Source: Albidovulum marisflavi (lineage in GTDB: Bacteria > Pseudomonadota > Alphaproteobacteria > Rhodobacterales > Rhodobacteraceae). Taken from it: DNA of 64,000 nt. Below, piece by piece: positions 8,972-18,246 of this stretch (its first letter is position 1; each line of letters opens with the position of its first letter). The translations under genes and the position numbers were made by a program. Where the stretch lies: positions 1 through 64,000 of the forward strand of contig NZ_JAOWKY010000006.1 in NCBI RefSeq assembly GCF_025751435.1, in the 5' to 3' direction. The notes under the pieces were generated by a model, which saw only the letters and a list, made by a program, of their open reading frames with translations, was not told the DNA's origin and searched no databases.

Positions 8972-9237
8972 GCTTCGTTGTCCCTCCAGATACTACACTT
9001 TCGCTAATTTCAGGGTCTCTTCAACCACCACCCGGACGGCTTGCACATCAGGCTATGGCACCGTTGCCATGCGCAAGTGCAAAGGAACGATGCAGCTGCT
9101 CGATCGATTGCCTGAGTGTTGGGCCGCGAAGCCACGCTTTGCCCAGGTAATCCGTTTCCTGCGCCAAGCTTACTCTATTGTAGTGCCGATTGGGTCACCC
9201 TAAGCTCGCACCGTGATCAACTATTGTCTTGGACTTT

Positions 9238-12200
9238 ATGGCTTTTCTGAGCTTCCTAAGATCAAAGGCCGAGGACACAAGGCCTCTGCTCGAGCGGTGT
9301 CTGTCGGTTGATCTCGAGGTCAACCCCAAGACCGCCGAGATTTTTGACATGGCAGCTGTGCGGGTCGGCGACGGGCCTGCGGTCGTGGCGGCAAAAGGCA
9401 AGATCCGGCAGGGTCTGGACCAGCTCGAAAAAGCGCTGGCAAAAACGCCCTATGTGATCGGCCACAATATCCTCCTCCACGATATCGAGCATCTTGTAGC
9501 GGCGCGCCCGCGGTTGGCCGCGAAATTGGCCGAGCCCATTGATACGCTTTGGCTCAATCCGCTTGCCTTTCCGCGCAATCCCTACCACCACCTCGTGAAG
9601 CACTACCACGACGGGCGTTTGCAAGTGGGGCATGTAAACGACCCGGAGCTTGATGCGCGGCTGGTGTTCGAGGTGTTGAACAACCAGATCAAGGCGCTGA
9701 CGGAACTGGCCGTGCTGTCGCCCGAAACGCTGGTTGCCTATCACTATCTGGCGACCCGCATGGATCGTGCCGCCGGGTTTGACGCCGTTTTCAGCGAAAT
9801 CCGCAAGGCGCCGAAACCGGATCGGGCCGAAGCGCTTGCGGCGATACGAGTGTTACTTGCAGGCAAAGCCTGTGGTGCGCAGGTGGCGGCGCTGCTCGAG
9901 CAGCTGTCAGACCCGCAGATGGCCTGGCCTACGGCCTATGCGCTCGCCTGGATCTCGGTATCTGGTGGGGAATCCGTGATGCCGCCCTGGGTGCGGGCAG
10001 CCTTTCCGCAAGCCGCCCTTATCGTGCACGAGTTACGCGATACCAACTGCGGCGACAGCGCATGCGGCTGGTGCGCCGAGATGAGCAACCCGGTCGGTGC
10101 GCTCAAGAAGTGGTTTGGCTTTGACGGCTATCGCCCCCAGCCCGTGGACAGCGACGGCCGACCTTTGCAAGAGGTCATCGTCTCTGAGGCCATGAGGCAT
10201 GCCAATGTCCTCGGCATCCTGCCCACCGGCACCGGCAAGTCAGTCTGCTATCAGGTGCCCGCACTCAGCCTTTATGAAAAGACCGGCGCGCTAACTGTAG
10301 TGATCTCACCACTGGTGGCTCTGATGGCCGATCAGGTGCAAGGGATGGAGCGTGCTGGGATCTCGTCCGCCGTCACCATCAACGGTATGCTGTCGATGCC
10401 CGAACGGCAGGATGCGTTCGATCGGGTGCGGCTGGGGCAGGCGGCAATCCTGCTCATCTCGCCGGAGCAGCTTCGCAGCATCTCGATCCGGTCGGTGCTG
10501 GCGCAGCGCGAGGTGGGATTGTGGGTGCTGGACGAGGCGCATTGCGTCTCGAAATGGGGGCACGATTTCCGGCCCGACTATCGCTACATCGGGCGCTTCA
10601 TCCGCGAGTTTTCGGGCGATTTGGGCCCAGCGCCGGTGTTGTGTTTGACGGCCACGGCCAAGCCAGAAGTCGTGCGTGACATAACCGAGCATTTCCGCGA
10701 TCGCTTGAGCGTCGAACTAGAGTTGTTCGATGGCGGCGCGACGCGAACGAATCTGGCATTTTCGGTGCTGGCGACGTCCAAGGAGAGCAAGCTCGGGGAC
10801 CTTCTTACGGTTATCACAGAGCGCTTGCCCAAAGGTGATCGGTCGGGGGCCGTGGTCTATTGCGCGACCCGGAGAGAAACCGAGCGCGTTGCGGATTTCC
10901 TGAAGAAGCAGGGCCTCGCAGCGGAACACTTTCATGCAGGTTTGACCGCCGACGACAAGCATTTGGTGCAGGAGCGGTTCCGCGTGGGCGATCAGCGAGT
11001 GATCGCAGCGACCAACGCATTTGGCATGGGCATAGACAAGCCCGACATCCGGCTGGTCGTTCACGCCGACATTCCAGGATCGCTGGAAAACTACCTGCAA
11101 GAGGCAGGGCGTGCGGGCCGCGACAGGGCCCCCGCCGAATGCGTTCTGCTTTACCACACTGACGATGTCGAACGGCAGTTCACCCTGACCGCGCGCTCGC
11201 GGCTCGAGCGCCATGAGATCGGCGCCATTCTCAAGGCATTGCGCCGCATGGACGAGCACACCCGCAACAGCGGCAAGGTGGTGGCGACACCGGGCGAGAT
11301 TGTGAGGGAGGAAAAGGACCGCGAGTTCGTGCGCGACAGCGCCACCGACGACACGCGGGTCAAAACGGCTGTGTCCTGGCTCGAAGAGGCGACGCTCGTC
11401 TCGCGTGAGGAAAACCGGGTGCAGGTATTTCCTTCCTCGCTTCTGGTGCGCACGCTGACCGAAGCCGAGACCCGCCTGCAAGGCGCTGAGATCACGCAGG
11501 CACGACGCAAGCAGCTGTTGACCATCGTGCGCCATGTGATGAACACACCGCCTGATCAGGGCATTTCAACAGACGAGCTGACCGGCATCAGCGGGCTTTC
11601 ACACCGGGAGCTCAGCAAAGCGATGGCCGATCTTGAGGCCCTTGGCATCGCGCGAAATGACATTGCCATCACGGTTTCGGTGCATGTCGGCGTCGAGAAC
11701 CAATCCCGCCAGCGTATGAAGCGTGCGATGCGTCTGGAGCAGGCGCTCATTACCAGGATGCGCGAGCTAGCACCCGAGGCCGGTGTGGGCGATAGCGCGC
11801 CGCTCGACGTGGCGGCGGCGAGCCAGCTATTGCGGGGTGAGGGACATGAGGACGCCAGCCCCCATATCCTTGATCGCTTATTGCGCAGCATCGAGCGGGA
11901 CGGCCGGGATAGCGACGGTGGCATGGGCAACATCCGCCTGCGCAAACTTTCCGCGAAGACTCTCGAGGTGGTGTTGCAACGCACTTGGCGGGTGGTGGAC
12001 CAGACCGCCTCCGTGCGCTGGATGGCGGCTGAGAAACTCCTCGATTTCCTGATTGCCAAGGTGCCCACGGGCACGAAAGGCAAGGATATTCAGGTCGATA
12101 CAACTGTCGGCGACATGATGGCTGCGCTCAGCGGCGATGCACTGATAAAGGCGTCTGGCGTAAAGGACATGACCAAGCTCATGGAACGCGCGCTTCTGTG

Positions 12201-14379
12201 GTTGCACGAGCAGCAGGTTGTTACGCTGGGCAAGGGGCTGACGGTGTTCCGCTCCGCGATGACCATCTATCTGAAACCAGGACGCTCAGGCTTCACCAAG
12301 AAGGACTTCCTGCCGCTCGAGGAACATTACCGCGAGCAGACCCTCCAGACGCATGTCATGGCCGCCTATGCTGAAAAAGGGCTGGAGCAGATCGACGAAG
12401 CTGTGCGCCTGTCCGAGGACTACTTCGTGCTCGATCAAGACCGCTTCTTGCAACGATGGATGCCTGGCCGCAACGTCGAGATCCGCCGCCAAACCACCGG
12501 AAAGGCCTGGAAGCAAATCGTTGAGGGGCTGGGTAATCCGGTCCAGCAAGAGATCGTCGCGGACGACCGCGAGGAAACAAACGTGTTGGTTATGGCGGGG
12601 CCGGGTTCGGGCAAAACTCGGGTTCTCGTGCATCGCATCGCCTATTTGCTGCGCGTCAGGCGCGAGGATCCGCGCGGTATCCTCGTGCTTACCTACAACC
12701 GACACGCGGCGGCCGAGATCCGTGCGCGTCTACGTCATCTGGTCGGAGATGATGCAGCCCGCGTCACCGTCTCGACCTGCCACGCATTGGCGATGCGGCT
12801 TGTGGGGGCGAGCTTTGCGGGCGGCGCGTCTGAGCCGCGCGACTTCGACTGCATCGTGATGGAAGCGGTGCGCCAGATCAATGGCGAGGGCCTGAGCCGA
12901 TCAGAGGCTGAGGCCCAGCGTGAGGCGCTCATCCAAGGCTATCGGTGGATCCTTGTGGACGAATACCAAGACATTGGACCCGAGGAATACGCGCTGATCG
13001 CCGCGGTGGCCGGGCGATCGCTTGACGATCCCGACCAGCGACTGAGCCTTTTTGCCGTGGGCGACGATGACCAGAATATCTACGCCTTTGCCGGGGCCTC
13101 GATATCCTTCATCCGTCAGTTCGAGGAAGATTATCGCGCCAAGCCCAAGTTCCTGACCGAGAACTACCGCTCGACCCGGCACATCATCGATGCTGCCAAC
13201 CAGGTCATCGAGCCCGCTCGCGGTCGCATGAAAGCGGGGCACGCGATCACTGTGGACAAGATACGCAGCCTCGATCCGGGTGGCGGACTGATGGCCCGTG
13301 TTGATCCGGTTGGTCAGGGGCGGGTGCAGTTTCTTGATGTGGCGCCCGATGACGTTTCACAGGCAATGGCTGCGGTCGACGAACTGGTGCGGATCTCTCG
13401 GCTCGATCCCAATTTCAGCTGGGCGCGCACTGCGATCATCTCGCGCGACTGGCGGCGTCTTGGTCCCGTGCGCGCCTATGCCGAGAAGCTCGGCTTGCCT
13501 GTCGAAATGGCCAACGAAAAGCTACCGAGCGTCTGGCGCCTGCGCGAGATGCAGCGCCTTGTGACTGGTTTGCGCAGAAACCCTGCGGCGATGCTCACGA
13601 TCCAGGACATCCTCAATGTGCTCAACGAGCAGCAGCCTAACCGCTGGGTCGACCTTGTCGCCGAAGGCATCGCGGACCTCGCCCGCGAGCTGGGCAAAAA
13701 GACAATTCCTGTTCCCGATGCGATCGAGTGGCTTGCGGAATGGTCGCAAGATATTCGCGCCACGCAGCGCGGGCTCTTGCTGCTCACCGCGCACCGCTCC
13801 AAGGGGCTCGAGTTTGACCATGTTGTGATCCTCAATGGCGGCTGGAAGCTGCTCTCGAGGGGCGAGGACGGTGAAGCCCCGCGCCGCCTGTTCTACGTAG
13901 CTATGACGCGCGCGCGTCGCAGCCTGGCGGTGGTGACTAGCGGGGAGCATGCCTTTGTGCTGGCGGACAGCGACTGCGAAATGCTGCGCAAAGTCGATAT
14001 GCTGCGGCGGCTCGATCTTCCCGATCCTGATCAATATCAGGTGCCAGATCTGACATCGGTCGATCTATCCTATGCAGGCCGGCTGCCCGAGACCAACCCG
14101 ACAATTCTCGCCATCTCCGAAGCGAAGGTCGAAGATCCGGTGACGCTTGGGCGGCGTGAGGGGAAATGGATAATCCTTGACCGCAAAGGTCGTTTGCTTG
14201 GGAGGATGGCCGCAAACTGGGCGCCGCCCGAGGGCACCGCTCTTGCGTCGGGAAAAGTGGGCGCGATCGTGCGCTGGCGCAAATCGGACAACGAGGAGCG
14301 CTACCAGACCTATATCAAGCGCGACGAGTGGGAGACGGTCCTGCCAGAGCTGGTCTTCCGCAGCGGCTTACGGGGATGA
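9238..14379 (+). CDS. Exonuclease-RecQ-UvrD triple fusion helicase
   Basis: A 1713-residue fusion of three DNA-processing engines. Residues 1-145 look like a DnaQ-type 3'-5' exonuclease with D25/E27, the GHN..HD motif (N77, D82) and H132..D139. Residues about 300-800 are a RecQ helicase, with GTGKS near 330-335, DEAHCVSKWGHDFRP at 432, and the late motif QEAGRAGRD. Residues about 1100-1650 are an SF1 UvrD/Rep helicase, with GPGSGKT near 1122, DEYQD at 1241, GDDDQNIYAFAGA and TAHRSKGLEF. The start is uncertain: ATG at 9238, or an in-frame TTG at 9229, neither with a strong ribosome site. It is monocistronic. A role against invading DNA is inferred from island context. Confidence 0.88.
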   Translation: MAFLSFLRSKAEDTRPLLERCLSVDLEVNPKTAEIFDMAAVRVGDGPAVVAAKGKIRQGLDQLEKALAKTPYVIGHNILLHDIEHLVAARPRLAAKLAEPIDTLWLNPLAFPRNPYHHLVKHYHDGRLQVGHVNDPELDARLVFEVLNNQIKALTELAVLSPETLVAYHYLATRMDRAAGFDAVFSEIRKAPKPDRAEALAAIRVLLAGKACGAQVAALLEQLSDPQMAWPTAYALAWISVSGGESVMPPWVRAAFPQAALIVHELRDTNCGDSACGWCAEMSNPVGALKKWFGFDGYRPQPVDSDGRPLQEVIVSEAMRHANVLGILPTGTGKSVCYQVPALSLYEKTGALTVVISPLVALMADQVQGMERAGISSAVTINGMLSMPERQDAFDRVRLGQAAILLISPEQLRSISIRSVLAQREVGLWVLDEAHCVSKWGHDFRPDYRYIGRFIREFSGDLGPAPVLCLTATAKPEVVRDITEHFRDRLSVELELFDGGATRTNLAFSVLATSKESKLGDLLTVITERLPKGDRSGAVVYCATRRETERVADFLKKQGLAAEHFHAGLTADDKHLVQERFRVGDQRVIAATNAFGMGIDKPDIRLVVHADIPGSLENYLQEAGRAGRDRAPAECVLLYHTDDVERQFTLTARSRLERHEIGAILKALRRMDEHTRNSGKVVATPGEIVREEKDREFVRDSATDDTRVKTAVSWLEEATLVSREENRVQVFPSSLLVRTLTEAETRLQGAEITQARRKQLLTIVRHVMNTPPDQGISTDELTGISGLSHRELSKAMADLEALGIARNDIAITVSVHVGVENQSRQRMKRAMRLEQALITRMRELAPEAGVGDSAPLDVAAASQLLRGEGHEDASPHILDRLLRSIERDGRDSDGGMGNIRLRKLSAKTLEVVLQRTWRVVDQTASVRWMAAEKLLDFLIAKVPTGTKGKDIQVDTTVGDMMAALSGDALIKASGVKDMTKLMERALLWLHEQQVVTLGKGLTVFRSAMTIYLKPGRSGFTKKDFLPLEEHYREQTLQTHVMAAYAEKGLEQIDEAVRLSEDYFVLDQDRFLQRWMPGRNVEIRRQTTGKAWKQIVEGLGNPVQQEIVADDREETNVLVMAGPGSGKTRVLVHRIAYLLRVRREDPRGILVLTYNRHAAAEIRARLRHLVGDDAARVTVSTCHALAMRLVGASFAGGASEPRDFDCIVMEAVRQINGEGLSRSEAEAQREALIQGYRWILVDEYQDIGPEEYALIAAVAGRSLDDPDQRLSLFAVGDDDQNIYAFAGASISFIRQFEEDYRAKPKFLTENYRSTRHIIDAANQVIEPARGRMKAGHAITVDKIRSLDPGGGLMARVDPVGQGRVQFLDVAPDDVSQAMAAVDELVRISRLDPNFSWARTAIISRDWRRLGPVRAYAEKLGLPVEMANEKLPSVWRLREMQRLVTGLRRNPAAMLTIQDILNVLNEQQPNRWVDLVAEGIADLARELGKKTIPVPDAIEWLAEWSQDIRATQRGLLLLTAHRSKGLEFDHVVILNGGWKLLSRGEDGEAPRRLFYVAMTRARRSLAVVTSGEHAFVLADSDCEMLRKVDMLRRLDLPDPDQYQVPDLTSVDLSYAGRLPETNPTILAISEAKVEDPVTLGRREGKWIILDRKGRLLGRMAANWAPPEGTALASGKVGAIVRWRKSDNEERYQTYIKRDEWETVLPELVFRSGLRG

Positions 14380-14675
14380 AGCGTCGCCCATTTAATAGGC
14401 TCGCGGATGCAAGAGCTGCTTAGAGGCAGAAAACGGCCCTCTGCGGACGTTCGAACCTGACGACAGGCGTGACCAGTCCCCAGCCCAAAGCTGACGTTGG
14501 CGCCAAGCGCGCCTTGCGCTTGGAGACGGCCCTTTTAACCCTTCATGTTTAACTCCACCGTGATCGGTGCAAACCCATATCTTACAGCCGATCACGACAA
14601 GGGGGGCTTACGCATTTACTGTGATGTTTGGGCTCTGATTGTCATTCCGATGTCAACCCAAAAAAATATGACATA

Positions 14676-15434
14676 CTAATCAAAGTCATAAGCCGTCAGA
14701 GTTTTGGCGAATTCAGGAACGAAACAGTTCGCGGAACCCAGCATCTTCACATAATGGTTTGTCACTTGGATCTTGGTCAGTCTGAACTGCCGAAGCTCAT
14801 CATTAAGCTTGATGATGAGCTTCAGTGGATATGCGATCATCGAATGGTCAGGGTCAAATACATATAGAGACAAGTCACATGTGAGGTATGCAGAAAGATG
14901 ATTCCTAAGCTTGGCCGCGGGTTTATTGAATAGCGCACTCGGCGCAGGGTCCAGAAAAGGAGCGGCCTTATAGGAAGCTAAATTTCTATTCTCTTCCAAC
15001 CAATCGAGCGGAGGCAGGCCGCCTATCTCCTGCGAGAGTATAGGGTCCGCCGAGAACTGTTGTGAAAACTTTTCAAATGTCAACGTGTGTGAGTTTCCAC
15101 CTTCTCTGTTAACTATACTCCCGGCATGTGAGGATAATGAAAATGGGCTTCGGCCCAGATAAAATATGGAGACGCCTCGAAGCAACATCAATGCTCTGCA
15201 AGCATAGTATGCAGAGTAATAGTATTTCACAATCGCCCAGGTGTGTCGATCACGGGACACACCCAGAGTTGCCTCAAAAAAAGAGGCGAGAGAAGAATGC
15301 GCCAAAGAGAATGCGTCGGAATTCTGCGCTCTCTGGAGTGCGCTTGCATCACCTGAAGTGATTGGCGAGAACTGCCTGTTCCCTGTGCGAGTTCGTCCTG
15401 CGATAGTCGCTGACAACTGGTCAGAATGGAGCAT
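14676..15434 (-). CDS. Helical HEPN-like protein paired with a DGQHR protein
   Basis: A 252-residue, probably all-helical protein. The segment WAIVKYYYSAYYACRALMLL and the later WLEENRNLAS and KLRNHLSAYL recall HEPN/YaaC-like folds, but a clean Rx4-6H ribonuclease motif is not evident. Its ATG follows the TAA of the DGQHR gene with no gap (TAAATG), so the two are translationally coupled. The DNA is clearly AT-richer than the flanks, a sign of separate acquisition. A near-perfect 32-bp palindrome lies inside its 3' coding part. The 14380-14675 stretch beyond its stop shows no gene I can support. Confidence 0.65.
   Translation of the reverse strand: MLHSDQLSATIAGRTRTGNRQFSPITSGDASALQRAQNSDAFSLAHSSLASFFEATLGVSRDRHTWAIVKYYYSAYYACRALMLLRGVSIFYLGRSPFSLSSHAGSIVNREGGNSHTLTFEKFSQQFSADPILSQEIGGLPPLDWLEENRNLASYKAAPFLDPAPSALFNKPAAKLRNHLSAYLTCDLSLYVFDPDHSMIAYPLKLIIKLNDELRQFRLTKIQVTNHYVKMLGSANCFVPEFAKTLTAYDFD
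14792..14823. repeat. Near-perfect 32-bp palindrome inside a gene
   Basis: Arms GAAGCTCATCAT (14792-14803) and ATGATGAGCTTC (14812-14823) are exact reverse complements around TAAGCTTG, which is itself almost self-complementary. The result is that both strands encode a KLIIKL-like peptide here. It lies in the 3' part of the HEPN-like gene. Confidence 0.85.
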
Positions 15435-16469
15435 TTAGAAATCATACTCGTCCGCGACATCTCCTTTATCGAAGAAATCATCAAGGCGACTGAAAATATA
15501 ACTTTGCGCTTCCGAACCAGACCTTCCCGACACCTCTTTCTGGAGGATTAGATCTTCCGAAGTCATGGAGAGCGCTTCAACTATAACCTCTGTTCTGAAG
15601 GATTTTTTTGTCACGCAATACGGCAGCAGCCGGGATGCAAGGAAATCAAGCGCCCCACTAAACCCAGCTGCAAACATGAACGCGTTTTGGCGTTCAAACC
15701 AGAGCTCACCATAAAGCTGCTGAAGTGCGCTGAAGAAGTTAATAATAACTCGACTTTGATTTTCCAATGTCGACAGGGCAACTTGATCGAACGCCCCATT
15801 TTGCTCGATAAGTGGCTTGATACTGGTAACGACCGTTGACAGGGCGACACCTCCCTTTCTCGGAGCCTCACCCGGGAATTTAATCATGCCATGATATGGG
15901 GCGCCGACGTCGCTCAACTCCAATGCGATATCTCTGGCTCGAGCTGCGGCAGGATCAATCATTTGCTCATCGGCAATAGCATAGAGGTCGAAAACCAAGC
16001 TTCTATGAACTGGCTTCTGCTCAGTGTTAATGGCCAAGAAGATGTCAGCGCATTCTTGTGTGGTCAAATTGGAGTATACGGCCACGGGAAGATCTAAGCG
16101 CTTCAATTCTTCATTAGCTTCCATCGCCTCAGCAAGACCGGCCACGCGGTGCTGGCCGTCAATCAATTGCGCCAGCCTTGGTTTCGGATCAAATGAAACC
16201 GAGCCGCTTTGAGGGTCATACGTCAATCCACCTTCCTCAACCCAATTCATTACAATGGAATTTGGAAAGCTCCCACCTGAAAGGGCGAAGTCTTTAATTC
16301 TTGAAATTCGCCTGGAGTTAAGAACGCGCTGGACGGCCCCTTGCTCTTTATCCTTGCCACGTATAGCGGCGTAGGAAATTTTCACGACCAATTCGGCTGG
16401 CATATTTAGGAGGAAGAATGGCCGACCGTGTTGCTCGAGACGAATGCAGGGGAGATTCAACGCTGTCAT
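15435..16469 (-). CDS. DGQHR-domain protein (DndB-like)
   Basis: A 344-residue protein with the signature IDGQHRVAGL near residue 108 and the following AVYSNLTTQECADIFLAINTEQKPV typical of the DGQHR family. DndB, a regulator of phosphorothioate modification, is the best-known relative. The ATG at 16469 (MTALNLP) has GTGAGG upstream; a GTG five codons earlier would sit almost on the transcription start. TAGTAT (near 16487) and the palindrome GCTATGGCATAGC (16493-16505) look like a promoter/operator. It is coupled to the HEPN-like gene, and no dnd genes are present, so a DndB role cannot be assumed. Confidence 0.8.
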   Translation of the reverse strand: MTALNLPCIRLEQHGRPFFLLNMPAELVVKISYAAIRGKDKEQGAVQRVLNSRRISRIKDFALSGGSFPNSIVMNWVEEGGLTYDPQSGSVSFDPKPRLAQLIDGQHRVAGLAEAMEANEELKRLDLPVAVYSNLTTQECADIFLAINTEQKPVHRSLVFDLYAIADEQMIDPAAARARDIALELSDVGAPYHGMIKFPGEAPRKGGVALSTVVTSIKPLIEQNGAFDQVALSTLENQSRVIINFFSALQQLYGELWFERQNAFMFAAGFSGALDFLASRLLPYCVTKKSFRTEVIVEALSMTSEDLILQKEVSGRSGSEAQSYIFSRLDDFFDKGDVADEYDF

Positions 16470-16492
16470 GCTGGAAAGCCTCACTATACTAC

Positions 16493-16505
16493 GCTATGGC
16501 ATAGC
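16493..16505 (-). promoter_or_regulatory. Palindromic operator candidate upstream of the DGQHR gene
   Basis: GCTATGGCATAGC is a perfect 6-bp-arm palindrome, with a TAGTAT -10-like box immediately on the gene side. Its place just before the DGQHR start suggests control, perhaps by the DGQHR protein itself, as DndB controls the dnd operon. Confidence 0.4.
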
Positions 16506-16743
16506 AATAGCTTCGTTTTTTGTCGAGGCCGTAAGTCAGACAATGCGTCATGAAGGCCCCACGGGCTTTCGAAGTGACTGGGCTGAGGTGGCTGCTTTCG
16601 GATCGCTGGCACTCATGTGAAGACTTACACTCGATCGCATCCTCGCTGTCCCGTCGATCAGCGTTGCGGCTTTCAAATGGCATCTATTGCGCGTTGCTGA
16701 CCTCCGAGCATGGCGCGGCGAAGGTTCGCAACCCGCCCGTTTG

Positions 16744-17085
16744 TCAGTCCGTGACCTTCTTGACGAATTGCGACTTGAGGCTGATCTGCCCGAATCCGGG
16801 GAGTTTGCAGTCGATGTCGTGGTCGCCGGCGACAAGGCGGATCCCGCGCACCTTTTTCCCCACCTTGATCACGCTGGACGAGCCCTTGACCTTCAGATCC
16901 TTGATCACGGTGACGGTGTCACCGTCTGCGAGTAGACTACCCAGACTGTCGCGCACCTCGGCACCAGCCTCCAGCACGGCATCGGGTGACCATTCGTGCC
17001 CGCATTCCGGACAGGCGAGCAGGGAATCCGCCTCGTAGGAGTAGGCAGAGCGACATTCGGGGCACGGCGGCAGGGACTCGGTCAT
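16744..17085 (-). CDS. yjdM: Zinc-ribbon PhnA/YjdM family protein
   Basis: A 113-residue protein closely resembling E. coli YjdM (formerly PhnA): two CPEC/CPxC pairs at the N-terminus forming a zinc ribbon (CPECRSAYSYE and CPECGHEW), then LLADGDTVTVIKDLKVKGSS and GDHDIDCKLPGFG. The ATG at 17085 gives the usual family start (MTESLPPCPEC); an in-frame ATG lies four codons upstream. The family is widely conserved and its biochemical role is not settled, despite the old alkylphosphonate name. Inside the island it is flanked by defence-type nucleases and may simply be cargo. Confidence 0.9.
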   Translation of the reverse strand: MTESLPPCPECRSAYSYEADSLLACPECGHEWSPDAVLEAGAEVRDSLGSLLADGDTVTVIKDLKVKGSSSVIKVGKKVRGIRLVAGDHDIDCKLPGFGQISLKSQFVKKVTD

Positions 17086-17244
17086 GTGCGCACCCATAGA
17101 GGAAAACTCGCGGGACGGACAGGACGAGTGGCAGCGGGACGCAGCTTCTGCCCCACGATCGGCGCCGCCCTTTGCATGCGCACCATTCGGCCACGCAGAA
17201 GGGGGCGGTCGCGTCTAGAATCGACTTGGCTTTCCAAGCGCCCT

Positions 17245-18174
17245 TCAACCGAGGGGCCAAGGGGAGTGGTCATCCTCCACGGTCTGTCCGAAGACATTCT
17301 CTCGGTGCCAGCGCAAGTTGTGCGGATGCGGCGCGAGGCGGGGATTCATCGGTTTCAGCAGCTTGCCGCCGGGCCTGATGAGGCGATCGACGACATCGCC
17401 GGGAACCTTGTTGCGGGACACGAGAATCGTCTCGTTGTCTTCGGCAATCGAAATGAGGCCACGGTCGAACATCCAGTGCAACGTGCCGGAGAGTGCAAGA
17501 CCGTTGCGGACGGAGTCGCTTCCGTCTTGTTCGACCGGCCGGATGTGAGCCGCCTGGACCTCGGGGCGGCCTCCACCATTGCGCAGCTGCAACCCCGACA
17601 TCGCACAGCGATATCCGTAGGCCTCTCTGACCTTTCTGCTGAAGGCGACCTCGCGGTATTTCCTTCGTGTCAGCCGCTCGATCACCGGCCGTTGAAAGAT
17701 CAACGGTTCATCTGCCAGCTCACGGGAGTGCTGGTCGTAGCGGGTCGCTTCGATCCGTTCGAGATCCTCTGGCAGGCCCAGATTGACGATCCGTGCGAAG
17801 TCGCTCTCTGGCAGGCGCCGCACCGCTGACTGCACGGCACCACCCGTCAGCGGTGTGCCGTCGGGGGCTGCCAACGCCGACTCCAGGGTGCTTCCGTTCA
17901 CCAGTCGTGGCACTTCCCTGTCGAAGGGCAGGTAACTTCCCGGCGCAATCAGGGCCAGATACCTTCCGTCGACCCCGGGCTTCGGAATGACCTGCGAGAT
18001 TCTGGCCACGGCAAAATAGCCGCGCGGACCGGCCTTTACAGGTTCATAGTAGACGATCCAGTCGCCGACTGCCGCCTCGACGGCCTTGAGGTAGGCGCGC
18101 GGAAAATCGTATTCGACATCGAGTTCATCCTCGTAGATCGAATCCGCCTTGTGCAAGAGAACGAGCTTGACCAT
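17245..18174 (-). CDS. HNH endonuclease with a possible modified-base reader domain
   Basis: A 309-residue two-part protein. The C-terminal half (about residues 190-270) is an HNH nuclease of the HNH_2 type: CAMSGLQLRNGG, then EVQAAHIRPVEQDGSD, then NGLALSGTLHWMFDRGLISI. The N-terminal half holds GDWIVYYEPVKAGPRGYFAVARI and YLPFDREVP, which look PUA/EVE- or SRA-like, folds that bind modified bases. That would make it a modification-dependent restriction enzyme. The HNH call is firm; the reader-domain call is inference from pattern only. It sits about 160 bp upstream of the yjdM-like gene on the same strand. Confidence 0.82.
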   Translation of the reverse strand: MVKLVLLHKADSIYEDELDVEYDFPRAYLKAVEAAVGDWIVYYEPVKAGPRGYFAVARISQVIPKPGVDGRYLALIAPGSYLPFDREVPRLVNGSTLESALAAPDGTPLTGGAVQSAVRRLPESDFARIVNLGLPEDLERIEATRYDQHSRELADEPLIFQRPVIERLTRRKYREVAFSRKVREAYGYRCAMSGLQLRNGGGRPEVQAAHIRPVEQDGSDSVRNGLALSGTLHWMFDRGLISIAEDNETILVSRNKVPGDVVDRLIRPGGKLLKPMNPRLAPHPHNLRWHRENVFGQTVEDDHSPWPLG

Positions 18175-18246
18175 GCGTCCAGGAAACCAGGATCGCCGGT
18201 GATGGCAAGCCGAAATCGGCGGCGGTCGAGTGCAGCCAGGCTCCGT

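Noticed and set aside
15435-16469. Complete dnd phosphorothioation locus.
   Set aside because: Only a DGQHR (DndB-like) protein is present; no DndA, C, D or E homologue is nearby.
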